Below are positions 45,832 through 54,825 of a DNA stretch of 64,000 nt, piece by piece; the first letter of the stretch is position 1, and each line of letters opens with the position of its first letter. The notes under the pieces are model-generated. The model was not told where the DNA came from. It did no database searches and worked only from the letters and a program-made list of their open reading frames with translations. The stretch comes from CAVSLM01 sp963728895 (GTDB taxonomy: Bacteria; Pseudomonadota; Gammaproteobacteria; JBBQDK01): contig CAVSLM010000004.1 of NCBI GenBank assembly GCA_963728895.1, forward strand, positions 1-64,000, written 5' to 3'. The position numbers and the translations under genes are program-made.

Positions 45832-47247
45832 TCAGGCCGGCTGCGGTATGGCCGCTTCCACGGGCCGCTGACCAGAAACGGTCTTGAAGACGTTGTAGCT
45901 CATCACCAGCATGCCCAGCAGGAACAGCGCGCCTCCGAGCAAACGCACGGTGTAGAATGGATACATGGCCTTGAGTGTCTCGGTGAAGCTGTAGGTGAGC
46001 GTGCCATCGTCGTTCACGGCGCGCCACATCAGCCCCTGCATCACGCCCGCGATCCACATGCTGGCGATGTAGAGCACGACACCGATCGTGGCGGTCCAGA
46101 AGTGCACCTCAATGAGCTTCACGCTGTACATCTGCTCGCGTCCAAAGAGCCGCGGCACCAGCATGTACACGGCACCGATCGATATCATCGCCACCCAGCC
46201 GAGCGCACCCGAGTGCACGTGGCCGATCGTCCAGTCCGTGTAATGCGACAGCGAGTTCACCGTCTTGATCGACATCATCGGACCTTCGAAGGTGGACATG
46301 CCGTAGAAAGACAGCGAGACGATCAGGAAGCGCAGGATCGGATCGGTGCGCAGCTTATGCCAGGCGCCCGAAAGGGTCATGATGCCGTTGATCATGCCGC
46401 CCCAGGACGGAGCAAGGAGAATCAGCGAGAACACCATGCCAAGGGACTGCGCCCAGTTCGGCAGTGCTGTGTAGTGCAGGTGGTGCGGACCCGCCCACAT
46501 GTAGGTGGAGATCAGCGCCCAGAAGTGCACCACCGAAAGTCGGTACGAATAGATCGGCCGGCCGGCCTGCTTGGGCACGAAGTAATACATCATCCCAAGG
46601 AAGCCCGCCGTCAGGAAGAAGCCGACCGCGTTGTGTCCGTACCACCACTGCACCATGGCGTCGATGGCGCCCGGATAGACGGAATAGGACTTCGTCAGGC
46701 TCACCGGCAGCTCTGCGCTGTTGACGATGTGTAGCACCGCAATGGTGAGGATGAACGCGCCGTAAAACCAGTTCGCCACATAGATGTGAGGCGTACGGCG
46801 CTTTAGGATCGTGCCAAAGAACACGATGGCGTACGACACCCAGACGACCGCGACCAGGATGTCGATCGGCCATTCGAGCTCGGCGTATTCCTTGGACGTG
46901 GTGATGCCGAGCGGCAGGGTAATGGCGGCCAGCACGATCACCAGCTGCCATCCCCAGAAGGTGAAGGCCGCGAGGCCGTCAGAGAACAGTCGCACGTGGC
47001 AGGTGCGCTGGACAACATAATAGGAGGTAGCGAACAACGCCGATCCACCGAAAGCAAAAATCACTGCGTTGGTGTGCAGGGGGCGCAGATGGCTGTAGGT
47101 CAGCCATGGGGTGTTCATGTTCAGTTCGGGCCAAACCAGCTGTGCAGCAATGAGGACGCCGACCAGCATGCCGACGACGCCCCACACCACGGTCATGATG
47201 GTGAATTGCCGCACAACCTGATAGTTGTACGTGGTCTGCGAGTCCAT
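45832..47247 (-). CDS. ccoN: cbb3 oxidase catalytic subunit I
   Basis: Heme-copper oxidase core, 471 residues, about twelve membrane segments. Metal ligand histidines are in WYGHNAVGFFLTAGFLGMM, MWAGPHHLHYTALPNW and WTIGHVHSGALGWVAMISIG. The Tyr-His crosslink region is conserved. ATG 47247 has GAGAGGAGAGG just upstream. First gene of the operon ccoNOQP, with ccoG and fixH after. Promoter region lies at 47248-47426, with 19-bp tandem repeats. Confidence 0.97.
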   Translation of the reverse strand: MDSQTTYNYQVVRQFTIMTVVWGVVGMLVGVLIAAQLVWPELNMNTPWLTYSHLRPLHTNAVIFAFGGSALFATSYYVVQRTCHVRLFSDGLAAFTFWGWQLVIVLAAITLPLGITTSKEYAELEWPIDILVAVVWVSYAIVFFGTILKRRTPHIYVANWFYGAFILTIAVLHIVNSAELPVSLTKSYSVYPGAIDAMVQWWYGHNAVGFFLTAGFLGMMYYFVPKQAGRPIYSYRLSVVHFWALISTYMWAGPHHLHYTALPNWAQSLGMVFSLILLAPSWGGMINGIMTLSGAWHKLRTDPILRFLIVSLSFYGMSTFEGPMMSIKTVNSLSHYTDWTIGHVHSGALGWVAMISIGAVYMLVPRLFGREQMYSVKLIEVHFWTATIGVVLYIASMWIAGVMQGLMWRAVNDDGTLTYSFTETLKAMYPFYTVRLLGGALFLLGMLVMSYNVFKTVSGQRPVEAAIPQPA

Positions 47248-47354
47248 ACCTCTCCTCTCTCCGGGTGCAAGATTTAGGGGGCCCGTACTGGCGCCCCCGC
47301 CCCCATGGGGTTCGGCAAGTTTACGCATTGCCGGTTTCGTGGCAACAACGTCTA

Positions 47355-47392
47355 ATCAAATGAGGCTCACGTGATCAAACGAGGCTCACGTG
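47355..47392. repeat. Two 19-bp tandem repeats upstream of ccoN
   Basis: ATCAAATGAGGCTCACGTG (47355-47373) and ATCAAACGAGGCTCACGTG (47374-47392), one mismatch. On the minus strand each unit contains TTGAT, the FNR half-site, and CACGTG. They start 108 bases upstream of the ccoN start. They may serve as operator or be a small local duplication. Confidence 0.6.
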
Positions 47393-47426
47393 CGCAGCAA
47401 TTCGGAGCGTCGGTTGCGACGGGATG

Positions 47427-48074
47427 TTAGAAACGCCGGCCGGCACCCAGCACGAACGCCAGAGGATCGATCTGCACATCGACCTGCCCGAGACCGCCAC
47501 CCAGCTTGGCGGTGGTGTCGATGTTCATGTACCAGAGCGAGGCGTTCACGAACCAGTTGTCATCGAGGCTCACGTCCACGCCGAGTTCGGCGGCGACGCC
47601 CCAGGACGGGGTGAGCCTGATGGGCGTGCCAGCAAGAGCACCCTCGGTCTGCTCGTCGAAGAAGAACGTGTAGTTGACCCCGAGGCCGACATAGGGACTT
47701 ATGTTTGACTTGGGCATGAAATAGTACTGCAGACTCAACGTCGGTGGCAGGTGTTTGACCGTGGCGATGGTTCCGGCTCCGGACAACGAACCCTTCGCTT
47801 CGATGTCGTGCTTGAAGGGCGAGGCCGCAAGCAGTTCGACGCCGATGTTTGGGGTCAGCATATAGGCGATGGTCAAGCCCAGTGCGTCGCCGCTGCCGAC
47901 ACCAACCTCGATGGTAGGATCTGCGGTGAGACCCCCACTATCGTCGTTGGGCTCGACGTGCGCCCATCCTGCTCTCACCAACCAATCCCCCTGCTCTACG
48001 GCACCCACGCTCATGGCCGGCAGCAGGCAGACGGCCGCGATCACACTACTTCTCAGAATCGATGCGCGCTTCAT
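47427..48074 (-). CDS. ompW: OmpW-family outer membrane protein
   Basis: A 215-residue eight-stranded barrel. Signal peptide MKRASILRSSVIAAVCLLPA followed by GDWLVRAGWAHVEPNDDSGG, GLTIAYMLTPNIGVELLAAS, LPPTLSLQYYFMPKSNISPY and VGLGVNYTFFFDEQTEG, ending in LAFVLGAGRRF with a terminal Phe as in outer membrane proteins. OmpW is often induced under low oxygen through FNR; an FNR-like site lies upstream and fnr itself is the next gene. ATG at 48074. Confidence 0.92.
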   Translation of the reverse strand: MKRASILRSSVIAAVCLLPAMSVGAVEQGDWLVRAGWAHVEPNDDSGGLTADPTIEVGVGSGDALGLTIAYMLTPNIGVELLAASPFKHDIEAKGSLSGAGTIATVKHLPPTLSLQYYFMPKSNISPYVGLGVNYTFFFDEQTEGALAGTPIRLTPSWGVAAELGVDVSLDDNWFVNASLWYMNIDTTAKLGGGLGQVDVQIDPLAFVLGAGRRF

Positions 48075-48205
48075 GAGGTTATCCCCTAGTTTTATGTTAT
48101 TAAAGGACGATCTATCTCGTGCGGCCGAGCCTCGAAAATAACTCCTTCTTTCAGGAGGTTCAGGCAAGGCGCGCGGCATTTTCCCGGCGCAATGGGTCAC
48201 CAACC

Positions 48206-48219
48206 ATGATGTGGGTCAA
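48206..48219 (-). promoter_or_regulatory. FNR-like box upstream of ompW
   Basis: Reads TTGACCCACATCAT on the minus strand, eight of ten matches to TTGAT-N4-ATCAA. It is 131 bases upstream of ompW and between it and the fnr stop. The match is by eye; an FNR site here would fit low-oxygen control of ompW and is consistent with fnr being next door. Confidence 0.5.
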
Positions 48220-48258
48220 CTAAAGCGCCCCTGGGTGGCGCGCGTTACAGAAAATGCC

Positions 48259-49023
48259 TCAGGCGCGAATCTTCGGCTCGTCGCCCTCGGCGGCACTTCC
48301 GGCGAGTTGCCTGAGCTCTTCGAGGTTGTGGATATGAACGTACTTGCGCTGGACTGTCAGCAGTCCCTGCTGCTGAAACCGGGTGAACAGCCGGCTCACC
48401 GTCTCCACCGCAAGTCCGAGATAGTTGCTGATGTCGGTCCGCGACATGCTGAGGTGGAACTCGCTCCCGGAGAAATGCCGTTCGCGAAACCGGTTCGAGA
48501 GGCTCATAAGAAATGCCGCGAGCCGCGCGTCGGCGGACTTCTTGCCAAGCAGCATCATGAGTTTCTGATCGTGCAGAATCTCCTTGCTCATGATGCGCAG
48601 CAACTGACGCTGCAGTCCCCGTACCCGGGCGCCGAGCTCTTCCAGACGTTCGAAGGGGATTTCGCACAGGCTGGTGGTTTCCAGCGCCTTCGCCCCACAC
48701 TGGTGATGTCCGGAGTGGATGGCATCCAGGCCCACGAGCTCGCCGGGGAGATGGAAACCCGTAATTTGCTCGTTGCCGTCGTCGGTGAGCGTGTAGGTCT
48801 TGATCGACCCAGCGCGCACTGCGAAGAGTGCGCTGAAATCCTCACCCAGGTGAAACAGATGCTCGCCGCGCGGCAGGGGCCTGCGGCGCCTGATGATACG
48901 CTCCAGCAGATCAAGATCCGCGTCGCCGATTCCCAGGGGCAGGCACAGCTGAAAGATGGAGCAGTCCCTGCAAGCGACCTTGATGCCGGCGAGCTTTACG
49001 ACCTTGTCGTTCGGATCGCCCAT
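48259..49023 (-). CDS. fnr: FNR/Anr-type oxygen-responsive regulator
   Basis: CRP-family regulator of 254 residues. The four cluster cysteines are present at 18, 21 and 27 in CRDCSIFQLC and at 120 in TTSLCEIPFE, with the same spacing as E. coli FNR. The recognition helix reads LAVETVSRLFTRFQ, with the E-xx-SR residues that recognise TTGAT. The DNA-binding domain is otherwise typical (MSRTDISNYLGL). ATG at 49023, before the ompW and cco genes on the same strand, which suggests a local oxygen-response unit. Confidence 0.95.
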   Translation of the reverse strand: MGDPNDKVVKLAGIKVACRDCSIFQLCLPLGIGDADLDLLERIIRRRRPLPRGEHLFHLGEDFSALFAVRAGSIKTYTLTDDGNEQITGFHLPGELVGLDAIHSGHHQCGAKALETTSLCEIPFERLEELGARVRGLQRQLLRIMSKEILHDQKLMMLLGKKSADARLAAFLMSLSNRFRERHFSGSEFHLSMSRTDISNYLGLAVETVSRLFTRFQQQGLLTVQRKYVHIHNLEELRQLAGSAAEGDEPKIRA

Positions 49024-49221
49024 GGAAGATCCAGGAGTCGGCCGGGCGCAGCGGCCGGTGGGTGCCCGCCCCACCCCTTGACCGACCGGGGTGGCCTTCA
49101 GTGTAACAGGTCACCCCGTGCGGGACCAGCCACCGCCAGGATTTTCTTCAAACGGCCGTCGGTTACAGGTATTCTATGGCGTCGCCCCGCGCTCTGTCGG
49201 GGCTGAAAACAGCCAACACCA

Positions 49222-49815
49222 ATGGCGCATCGCACAGCCCAAATCGAGCGCTCCACCCTGGAGACCCGGATCCGCGTTTCGGTGAACCTGGACGGTAGCG
49301 GTCAATCCGCATTTCGCACCGGAATTCCGTTTCTCGAGCACATGCTCGACCAGGTGGCACGCCACGGACTGCTCGACCTGGAGATCGCGGCCGAGGGTGA
49401 TCTGCACATCGATGCCCACCACACGGTGGAGGACGTCGGCATTGCGCTGGGGCAGGCGGTTGCAAAGGCGCTGGCCGACAAACGTGGCATCCGCCGCTAT
49501 GGGCATGCCTACGTGCCGCTGGACGAGGCATTGTCGCGCGTGGTAGTCGATTTCTCGGGACGGCCGGGACTCCTCTACCAGGTCAGCTTCGCACGCGCCC
49601 GCATCGGCGAGTTCGATGTCGATCTCATCCACGAATTCTTCCAGGGCTTCGTCAATCACGCCCAGGCGACGTTGCACATCGACAGCCTGCGGGGCGAGAA
49701 CGCCCATCATGTGGCAGAGACCGTTTACAAGGCATTCGGACGTGCCGTACGCATGGCCGTGGAACCGGATCCTCGGATGCAGGACATGCTTCCCTCTACC
49801 AAGGGAGTGCTGTGA
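49222..49815 (+). CDS. hisB: Imidazoleglycerol-phosphate dehydratase
   Basis: Sixth step of histidine synthesis, monofunctional form of 197 residues. Metal-binding motifs: EHMLDQVARHGLLDL, DAHHTVEDVGIALGQAV, GHAYVPLDEALSR, VDLIHEFFQGF and NAHHVAETVYKAFGRA. The ATG at 49222 opens a run of his genes. Divergent from fnr. hisG, hisD and hisC are not in the window. Confidence 0.96.
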   Translation: MAHRTAQIERSTLETRIRVSVNLDGSGQSAFRTGIPFLEHMLDQVARHGLLDLEIAAEGDLHIDAHHTVEDVGIALGQAVAKALADKRGIRRYGHAYVPLDEALSRVVVDFSGRPGLLYQVSFARARIGEFDVDLIHEFFQGFVNHAQATLHIDSLRGENAHHVAETVYKAFGRAVRMAVEPDPRMQDMLPSTKGVL

Positions 49816-49884
49816 TCGCGCACTGCGAATGGCAATTTTGCTAAGATTCGTCCCGACTGAATCACCTCCAAAAATTCCATCCTC

Positions 49885-50535
49885 GTGAACTCCATCGCAG
49901 TCATCGACTACGGCATGGGCAATCTTCGCTCCGTGGCCAAAGCACTGGAGCACGTCGCCGGCGATACCCGCGTCTTAGTCACATACGACCCCAGGGAGAT
50001 CGCACGTGCCAACCGTGTGGTGTTTCCCGGGCAGGGCGCGGCCAAGGACTGCATGGCGGAGATCCGCCGCCTAGACTTGGTGCCGGCCATCACCGAGGCG
50101 GTGCACTTGAGGCCGTTTCTCGGCATCTGCATGGGGCTGCAGGTACTGATGGAGTTCAGCGAGGAAAACGAAGGGACCGAGTGCCTGGGCCTCGTGGCGG
50201 GTCGCGTGCGGCGTTTCGATCGTGACCTGACCGACCCCGAGAGCGGTGTACGGCTCAAAGTCCCGCACATGGGCTGGAACCAGGTGCATCAGCTACGCGC
50301 GCACCCTTTGTGGCATGGCATCGAGCAGGACTCGCGGTTTTATTTCGTACACAGCTACTATGTGGAGCCCGATGCTCCCGGCGATCTTTGCGCAACCACC
50401 TGCTACGGGACAGATTTCACCTCCGTGGTGGCGCGCGACAACATCTTCGCAGCCCAGTTTCACCCCGAGAAGAGCCAGGCCGCCGGCTTGGCGCTGCTTG
50501 CCAATTTCGCGCGATGGGACGGCAGCGCATCATGA
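49885..50535 (+). CDS. hisH: Imidazole glycerol phosphate synthase, glutaminase subunit
   Basis: Class I glutamine amidotransferase, 216 residues, GTG start at 49885. Start IAVIDYGMGNLRSVAKALEH; nucleophile Cys in LGICMGLQVLMEFSEE; catalytic His-Glu in FAAQFHPEKSQAAGL. It feeds ammonia to HisF. Sits 69 bp after hisB; hisF is two genes later. Confidence 0.96.
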   Translation: MNSIAVIDYGMGNLRSVAKALEHVAGDTRVLVTYDPREIARANRVVFPGQGAAKDCMAEIRRLDLVPAITEAVHLRPFLGICMGLQVLMEFSEENEGTECLGLVAGRVRRFDRDLTDPESGVRLKVPHMGWNQVHQLRAHPLWHGIEQDSRFYFVHSYYVEPDAPGDLCATTCYGTDFTSVVARDNIFAAQFHPEKSQAAGLALLANFARWDGSAS

Positions 50536-50583
50536 TCCGGCCACGAGCCAGACCAGACCAACGAAACGCCTGAGGATGGGAAG

Positions 50584-51339
50584 ATGCTGTTGATACCGGC
50601 CATTGACCTCAAAGACGGCAAGTGCGTGCGCCTGCGCCAGGGGCGAATGGAGGATGAGACGGTGTTCTCCAGTAATCCGCTCGAAGTCGCGCAGCGCTGG
50701 GTTGATGCGGGTGCGCGCCGCCTGCACATCGTGGATCTCAACGGCGCCTCGAGCGGCAGACCGGTCAATGCCGAGGTCATCCGGCGCATCGCCGAGGCGC
50801 ACCCCGAGATATCGATACAGGTCGGCGGCGGTATCCGCGACGAGGACACGGTTCAGGCGTACCTCGAAGCCGGTGTGCGCTACGTGATCATCGGGACCAA
50901 GGCAATCAATGCACCCCACTTCATCAACGACCTGTGTCTGGAGTTCCCAGGCCACGTGCTGGTTGGGCTGGACACGCGGGAGGGGAAAGTGGCCATCAAC
51001 GGCTGGTCCAAACTCTCGCACCACGACGTCGCCGAAGTCGCCCAGCGCTTCGAGCGGGATGGCGTCGAGGCCATCATCTTCACCGACATCGGCCGCGACG
51101 GCATGATGGGCGGGCCCAACCTGGATGCCACGGTAGCCCTTGCCCGTGCGATCACCATCCCGGTGATTGCGTCCGGCGGCATCACCACGATGGAAGACAT
51201 ACGCGCCTTGTGCGCCGTTGCTGCGGAAGGCATCACCGGTGCCATCATCGGCCGTGCGCTCTACGAGGGCAGCATCGAGTTTTCCGCCGCGCAGCAGCTC
51301 GCCGATGAGCTCTGCCCCGCTTCCGGCGGCAGCGCCTGA
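50584..51339 (+). CDS. hisA: ProFAR isomerase
   Basis: Phosphoribosylformimino-5-aminoimidazole carboxamide ribotide isomerase, a beta/alpha barrel of 251 residues. Catalytic Asp in IPAIDLKDGKCVRL; second catalytic Asp in IFTDIGRDGMMGGPN; phosphate-binding loops IQVGGGIRDED, VIIGTKAIN and IASGGITTMEDI. GAGAAGTG-like ribosome-binding site lies upstream of ATG 50584. Confidence 0.96.
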   Translation: MLLIPAIDLKDGKCVRLRQGRMEDETVFSSNPLEVAQRWVDAGARRLHIVDLNGASSGRPVNAEVIRRIAEAHPEISIQVGGGIRDEDTVQAYLEAGVRYVIIGTKAINAPHFINDLCLEFPGHVLVGLDTREGKVAINGWSKLSHHDVAEVAQRFERDGVEAIIFTDIGRDGMMGGPNLDATVALARAITIPVIASGGITTMEDIRALCAVAAEGITGAIIGRALYEGSIEFSAAQQLADELCPASGGSA

Positions 51340-51391
51340 CCGCGGATCCCCGAGCCCGTACTACGGCACAGTTTCGATCGAGAGTACACCC

Positions 51392-52168
51392 ATGGGGCTC
51401 GCCAAACGCATCATCCCCTGCCTCGACGTGGACAACGGCCGCGTGGTCAAGGGCGTGCGCTTCGTCGACATCCGTGATGCCGGGGATCCGGTGGCCGTCG
51501 CCGAACGCTACGACGAGCAGGGCGCCGATGAGCTGGTGTTCTTGGACATCACCGCAAGCTCGGACGATCGCGAGACCATGGTGCACGTGGTGGAGCAGGT
51601 GGCTGCCGAAGTCTTCATCCCGTTGACGGTGGGTGGTGGGATACGCAGCAGCGCAGACATCCGGCGCATGCTGAACGCCGGCGCCGACAAGGTCGCCATC
51701 AATACCGCGGCGGTTTTCAACCCTGCGTTCGTGCAGGAGGCGGCGGAGCGCTTTGGCTCGCAATGCATCGTGGTCGCGATCGATGCCAAGCAGGTTGCGA
51801 CTCCGGCAGGCGCGCCACCATGCTGGGCGATCTTCACTCATGGGGGGCGGAAGCCTACCGGGCAGGACGCCGTCGAGTGGGCACGACGCATGGCCGCGCT
51901 TGGTGCCGGCGAGCTGCTGCTCACCAGCATGGACCGCGACGGGACGCGTGCGGGCTTCGACCTGCCGCTCACTCGCGCCATCTGCGATGCGGTGGAAGTG
52001 CCGGTTATCGCTTCCGGGGGCGTGGGCAACCTGGATCACCTTGCCGCGGGAATCCTCGAGGGCCACGCAGATGCCGTGCTCGCCGCCAGCATCTTCCACT
52101 TCGGGGAGTTCACCCTCGAGCAGGCAAAGCGGCATCTGCAGCACTACGGGATCGAGGTCCGACTCTGA
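51392..52168 (+). CDS. hisF: Imidazole glycerol phosphate synthase, cyclase subunit
   Basis: Beta/alpha barrel cyclase of 258 residues. Active-site Asp in IIPCLDVDNGRVVKGV and LLTSMDRDGTRAGFD; phosphate loops LTVGGGIRSSADIR and IASGGVGNLDHLA. It is preceded by hisA, which shares the fold. The open frame extends upstream, but ATG 51392 gives the proper MGLAKRIIPCLD start. Confidence 0.96.
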   Translation: MGLAKRIIPCLDVDNGRVVKGVRFVDIRDAGDPVAVAERYDEQGADELVFLDITASSDDRETMVHVVEQVAAEVFIPLTVGGGIRSSADIRRMLNAGADKVAINTAAVFNPAFVQEAAERFGSQCIVVAIDAKQVATPAGAPPCWAIFTHGGRKPTGQDAVEWARRMAALGAGELLLTSMDRDGTRAGFDLPLTRAICDAVEVPVIASGGVGNLDHLAAGILEGHADAVLAASIFHFGEFTLEQAKRHLQHYGIEVRL

Positions 52169-52296
52169 ATCGGGCGCGGCACGGCTACCCTTCCGGGAAG
52201 AGACATAAGGCGGTTGGATGAGGCGCGCGAGAGGCGTGCTTTCGGGGCGCCGGATGCGTGCACACATCCGGGGCGGCATTGGAGTAGTATTGTGTC

Positions 52297-52767
52297 ATGT
52301 CTACGAGCTCCCCGTCGGCACCGCCCCCCTCCGCAAATTTCGACCGGAACGAAAACTGGCTTGCACAGGTCCAATGGTCCAGTGACGGTCTCGTCCCGGT
52401 CATCACCCAGGAAGCGGCGACGGGCAGGGTGCTCATGTTTGCCTGGATGAACCGGGAAGCGCTGGCGCTCACGGCGGACACCGGCCATGCGGTCTACTGG
52501 TCGCGGTCGCGACAACGGCTATGGCACAAGGGCGAGGAGTCAGGGCACCGGCAACTGGTGCGCGACATCCGCCTGGACTGTGACGGCGATGTGGTGCTTC
52601 TGGCGGTGGAGCAGCTAGGGGGCATCGCCTGCCATACAGGGCGCCACAGCTGCTTCTTCCGGCAGCTGCAGAGTCGCGAATGGGTAAGTGCCGAGCCGGT
52701 GCTGAAAGAGCCCGATCAGATCTACGGGCGCGCTCCCCATCACAGCGAGCCGGGCGGGGAGCCATGA
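52297..52767 (+). CDS. hisI: Phosphoribosyl-AMP cyclohydrolase
   Basis: Third step of the pathway, 156 residues. Zinc and magnesium ligands in RDIRLDCDGDVVLLAVEQ and GIACHTGRHSCFF; WSRSRQRLWHKGEESGH is diagnostic. Slightly extended N-terminus (MSTSSPSAPPPSANFDRNEN). Overlaps hisE by four bases (ATGA). Confidence 0.95.
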   Translation: MSTSSPSAPPPSANFDRNENWLAQVQWSSDGLVPVITQEAATGRVLMFAWMNREALALTADTGHAVYWSRSRQRLWHKGEESGHRQLVRDIRLDCDGDVVLLAVEQLGGIACHTGRHSCFFRQLQSREWVSAEPVLKEPDQIYGRAPHHSEPGGEP

Positions 52768-53081
52768 GCGATGTGCTGCAGGAGCTAGCACAGGTGCTGG
52801 AGGCACGCAAGTCCGCCGATCCGGAACGCTCCTATGTCGCCAGCTTGTACCGGAAGGGCCTGGATGCCATCCTCCGGAAGGTGGGCGAGGAATCCGTCGA
52901 GCTGCTGCTCGCGGCCAAGGACGGTGATCGCGGCAGCGTGATCCACGAGACCGCGGATCTGTGGTTTCACACTCTGGTCCTGCTGTCGCACCAGGAGTTG
53001 GATCCGGCCGAGGTGCTAGAGGAGCTGCAGCGCCGGTTTGGGATATCGGGGGTCGAGGAAAAGGCGCGCCGCGGACAATGA
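52764..53081 (+). CDS. hisE: Phosphoribosyl-ATP pyrophosphatase
   Basis: Second step of histidine synthesis, 105 residues. All-alpha MazG-like fold with KVGEESVELLLAAKDGD and ETADLWFHTLVLLSHQELD, the metal-binding Glu/Asp motifs. Separate from hisI here, but its start overlaps it. The tat genes follow after 99 bp, the same layout as in many betaproteobacteria and some gammaproteobacteria. Confidence 0.95.
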   Translation: MSDVLQELAQVLEARKSADPERSYVASLYRKGLDAILRKVGEESVELLLAAKDGDRGSVIHETADLWFHTLVLLSHQELDPAEVLEELQRRFGISGVEEKARRGQ

Positions 53082-53180
53082 GCGCCCTGTTGGTAGCAGG
53101 GTCGCGGCACACGTGCTCGGGTCCATTGCCGGTGCAGCCGTACCGGGAGGGCTTGAAGCCATCGAGTGGAGTACGTAACC

Positions 53181-53417
53181 ATGGGCATCGGTTTCAAAGA
53201 ACTCGTCGTCATTCTGTTGATCGTCCTGGTCCTGTTCGGCGCCAAGCGTCTGCGCACCATCGGCGCTGACCTGGGCAGCGCCATCAAGAACTTCCGCAAG
53301 TCGGTTCAGGAAGGTGAGGAGGAGTCCACCAGCGATACGCGGACCGCGGAAACGCCGGTCGGTGGACGGGTGATCGAAGGTGAGATCAGCTCCAAGCCCA
53401 AGGATCGGGTCGGGTAG
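53181..53417 (+). CDS. tatA: Twin-arginine translocase subunit TatA
   Basis: A 78-residue protein with an N-terminal membrane helix (MGIGFKELVVILLIVLVLFG), the FGAKRLRTIG hinge, the amphipathic helix GADLGSAIKNFRKSVQ and an acidic tail. It forms the pore of the Tat system for folded proteins. ATG 53181. Confidence 0.94.
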   Translation: MGIGFKELVVILLIVLVLFGAKRLRTIGADLGSAIKNFRKSVQEGEEESTSDTRTAETPVGGRVIEGEISSKPKDRVG

Positions 53418-53446
53418 TCGTCCATCCGGGCCACGCGGGTTCCATC

Positions 53447-53833
53447 GTGTTCGAGATCGGCTTCTGGGAAATCGTCGTCATCGGCGTCATCGCGCTCGTG
53501 GTATTGGGGCCGGAGCGCTTGCCGCAGGTGGCACGCACTGCCGGGCTATGGATGGGGAAGGCGCGTGGCTTCGTGCGCACGGTCAAGGCCGACATCGACC
53601 GCGAGCTGGCGGCTGACGAGCTGAGACAGATTCTGGATCAGCAGGCGCAGGCCCGCGAACGCTACAAGATCATGGACGGCCCGGGTGAGGCCGGGGCCGG
53701 AGCGAAGCCCGGCACCCGTTCGAGCCAGCCCGAGATCGAGGCAACGCGGAGCCCCGGATCGCCAACCCCGGCGTCTCCGGCGGACGCCACGTCGAGCCCG
53801 AGTGACGACCGACCGCGGGAGACGGGCTCCTAG
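53447..53833 (+). CDS. tatB: Twin-arginine translocase subunit TatB
   Basis: A 128-residue protein with GTG start. N-terminal helix FEIGFWEIVVIGVIALVVLG followed by PERLPQVARTAGLWMGK, the TatB signature (Glu and Pro-rich hinge), an amphipathic helix and a Pro/Ser-rich tail. Receives substrates with TatC. Confidence 0.94.
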   Translation: MFEIGFWEIVVIGVIALVVLGPERLPQVARTAGLWMGKARGFVRTVKADIDRELAADELRQILDQQAQARERYKIMDGPGEAGAGAKPGTRSSQPEIEATRSPGSPTPASPADATSSPSDDRPRETGS

Positions 53834-53952
53834 GAGCGTGCCCGAATGTCGAACGTCTCGGCCGTGGAGCGTTTACTGCGCTGAAGAGAATGGAACCTTG
53901 TCCAATCGGGCCAAGACGGCGTGTAGTGGGCAGACGTCCATTCCGGTGAGCC

Positions 53953-54825
53953 ATGCAGGGTAGAGTGTCGAAACCGGACGCCGCGGACAACTCAGCCGAA
54001 CAGCCCTTCGTCTCGCACCTGCTCGAGCTGCGCAGCCGGCTGCTGCGTGCGCTGGCGGCCGTGCTGGTGATCGTCGTCGCGCTCCTGCCCTTCGCCAACG
54101 ATCTCTATACCCTGGTGGCAGGACCGCTTCTGGCGCACATGCCGCAAGGCAGCAGCATGATCGCCATCGAGGTCGCATCCCCGTTCCTGGCGCCGTTCAA
54201 GTTCACCCTGGTGCTGGCGGTGTTCATCGCCATGCCCGTCATCCTCTACCAGATCTGGGCGTTCGTTGCGCCGGGCCTCTACCGTCACGAACAGCGCCTG
54301 GTGCTGCCGCTGCTGGTTTCCAGCTCGGTCCTGTTCTACGCCGGAATGGCATTCGCGTTCTTCGTGGTATTCCCGATGGTGTTCGGGTTTTTCACCAGCA
54401 CGGCCCCGCACGGGGTGGCGGTGATGACGGACATCAACAAGTACCTGGATTTCGTGCTCACCATGTTCTTCGCCTTCGGCGTGGCGTTCGAGATCCCCAT
54501 CGCCACCGTCATCCTGGTCTGGATCGGGGCCATCACGCCGAAGAAGCTATCGGAAATGCGGCCCTACGTGATCGTCGGCGTGTTCGTCGCGGCGGCCGTG
54601 CTGACACCCCCTGATGTGGTCACCCAGACCATGCTGGCGGTTCCCATGTGGCTGTTGTTCGAGGCCGGCGTCTACATCTCGCGGATGGTACAGCGCCGGC
54701 ACCAGACCGCGGCCGAAGGGGCGCAGACTGAGGAGAAAGCTTCCTCCTTTGGAGACGCCGAAATGGAGGCCGAACTGGACCGCATCGACGAGGAGGAGAG
54801 GCGCGGGCCGACAAGCCCTGATTAG
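53953..54825 (+). CDS. tatC: Twin-arginine translocase subunit TatC
   Basis: Six-helix membrane protein of 290 residues that binds the twin-arginine signal. FVSHLLELRSRLLRALAAVL, EVASPFLAPFKFTLVLAVFI, PVILYQIWAFVAPGLYRHEQ and AVLTPPDVVTQTMLAVPMWL are conserved TatC blocks. Long charged C-terminus (EEKASSFGDAEMEAELDRID). Overlaps the convergent BPSS1780-like gene by four bases. Confidence 0.95.
   Translation: MQGRVSKPDAADNSAEQPFVSHLLELRSRLLRALAAVLVIVVALLPFANDLYTLVAGPLLAHMPQGSSMIAIEVASPFLAPFKFTLVLAVFIAMPVILYQIWAFVAPGLYRHEQRLVLPLLVSSSVLFYAGMAFAFFVVFPMVFGFFTSTAPHGVAVMTDINKYLDFVLTMFFAFGVAFEIPIATVILVWIGAITPKKLSEMRPYVIVGVFVAAAVLTPPDVVTQTMLAVPMWLLFEAGVYISRMVQRRHQTAAEGAQTEEKASSFGDAEMEAELDRIDEEERRGPTSPD

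Noticed and set aside
49078..49107. TTGACC-N18-TGTAAC as hisB promoter
   Set aside because: The spacer is 18 and the -10 element is poor; too weak to list as a feature.
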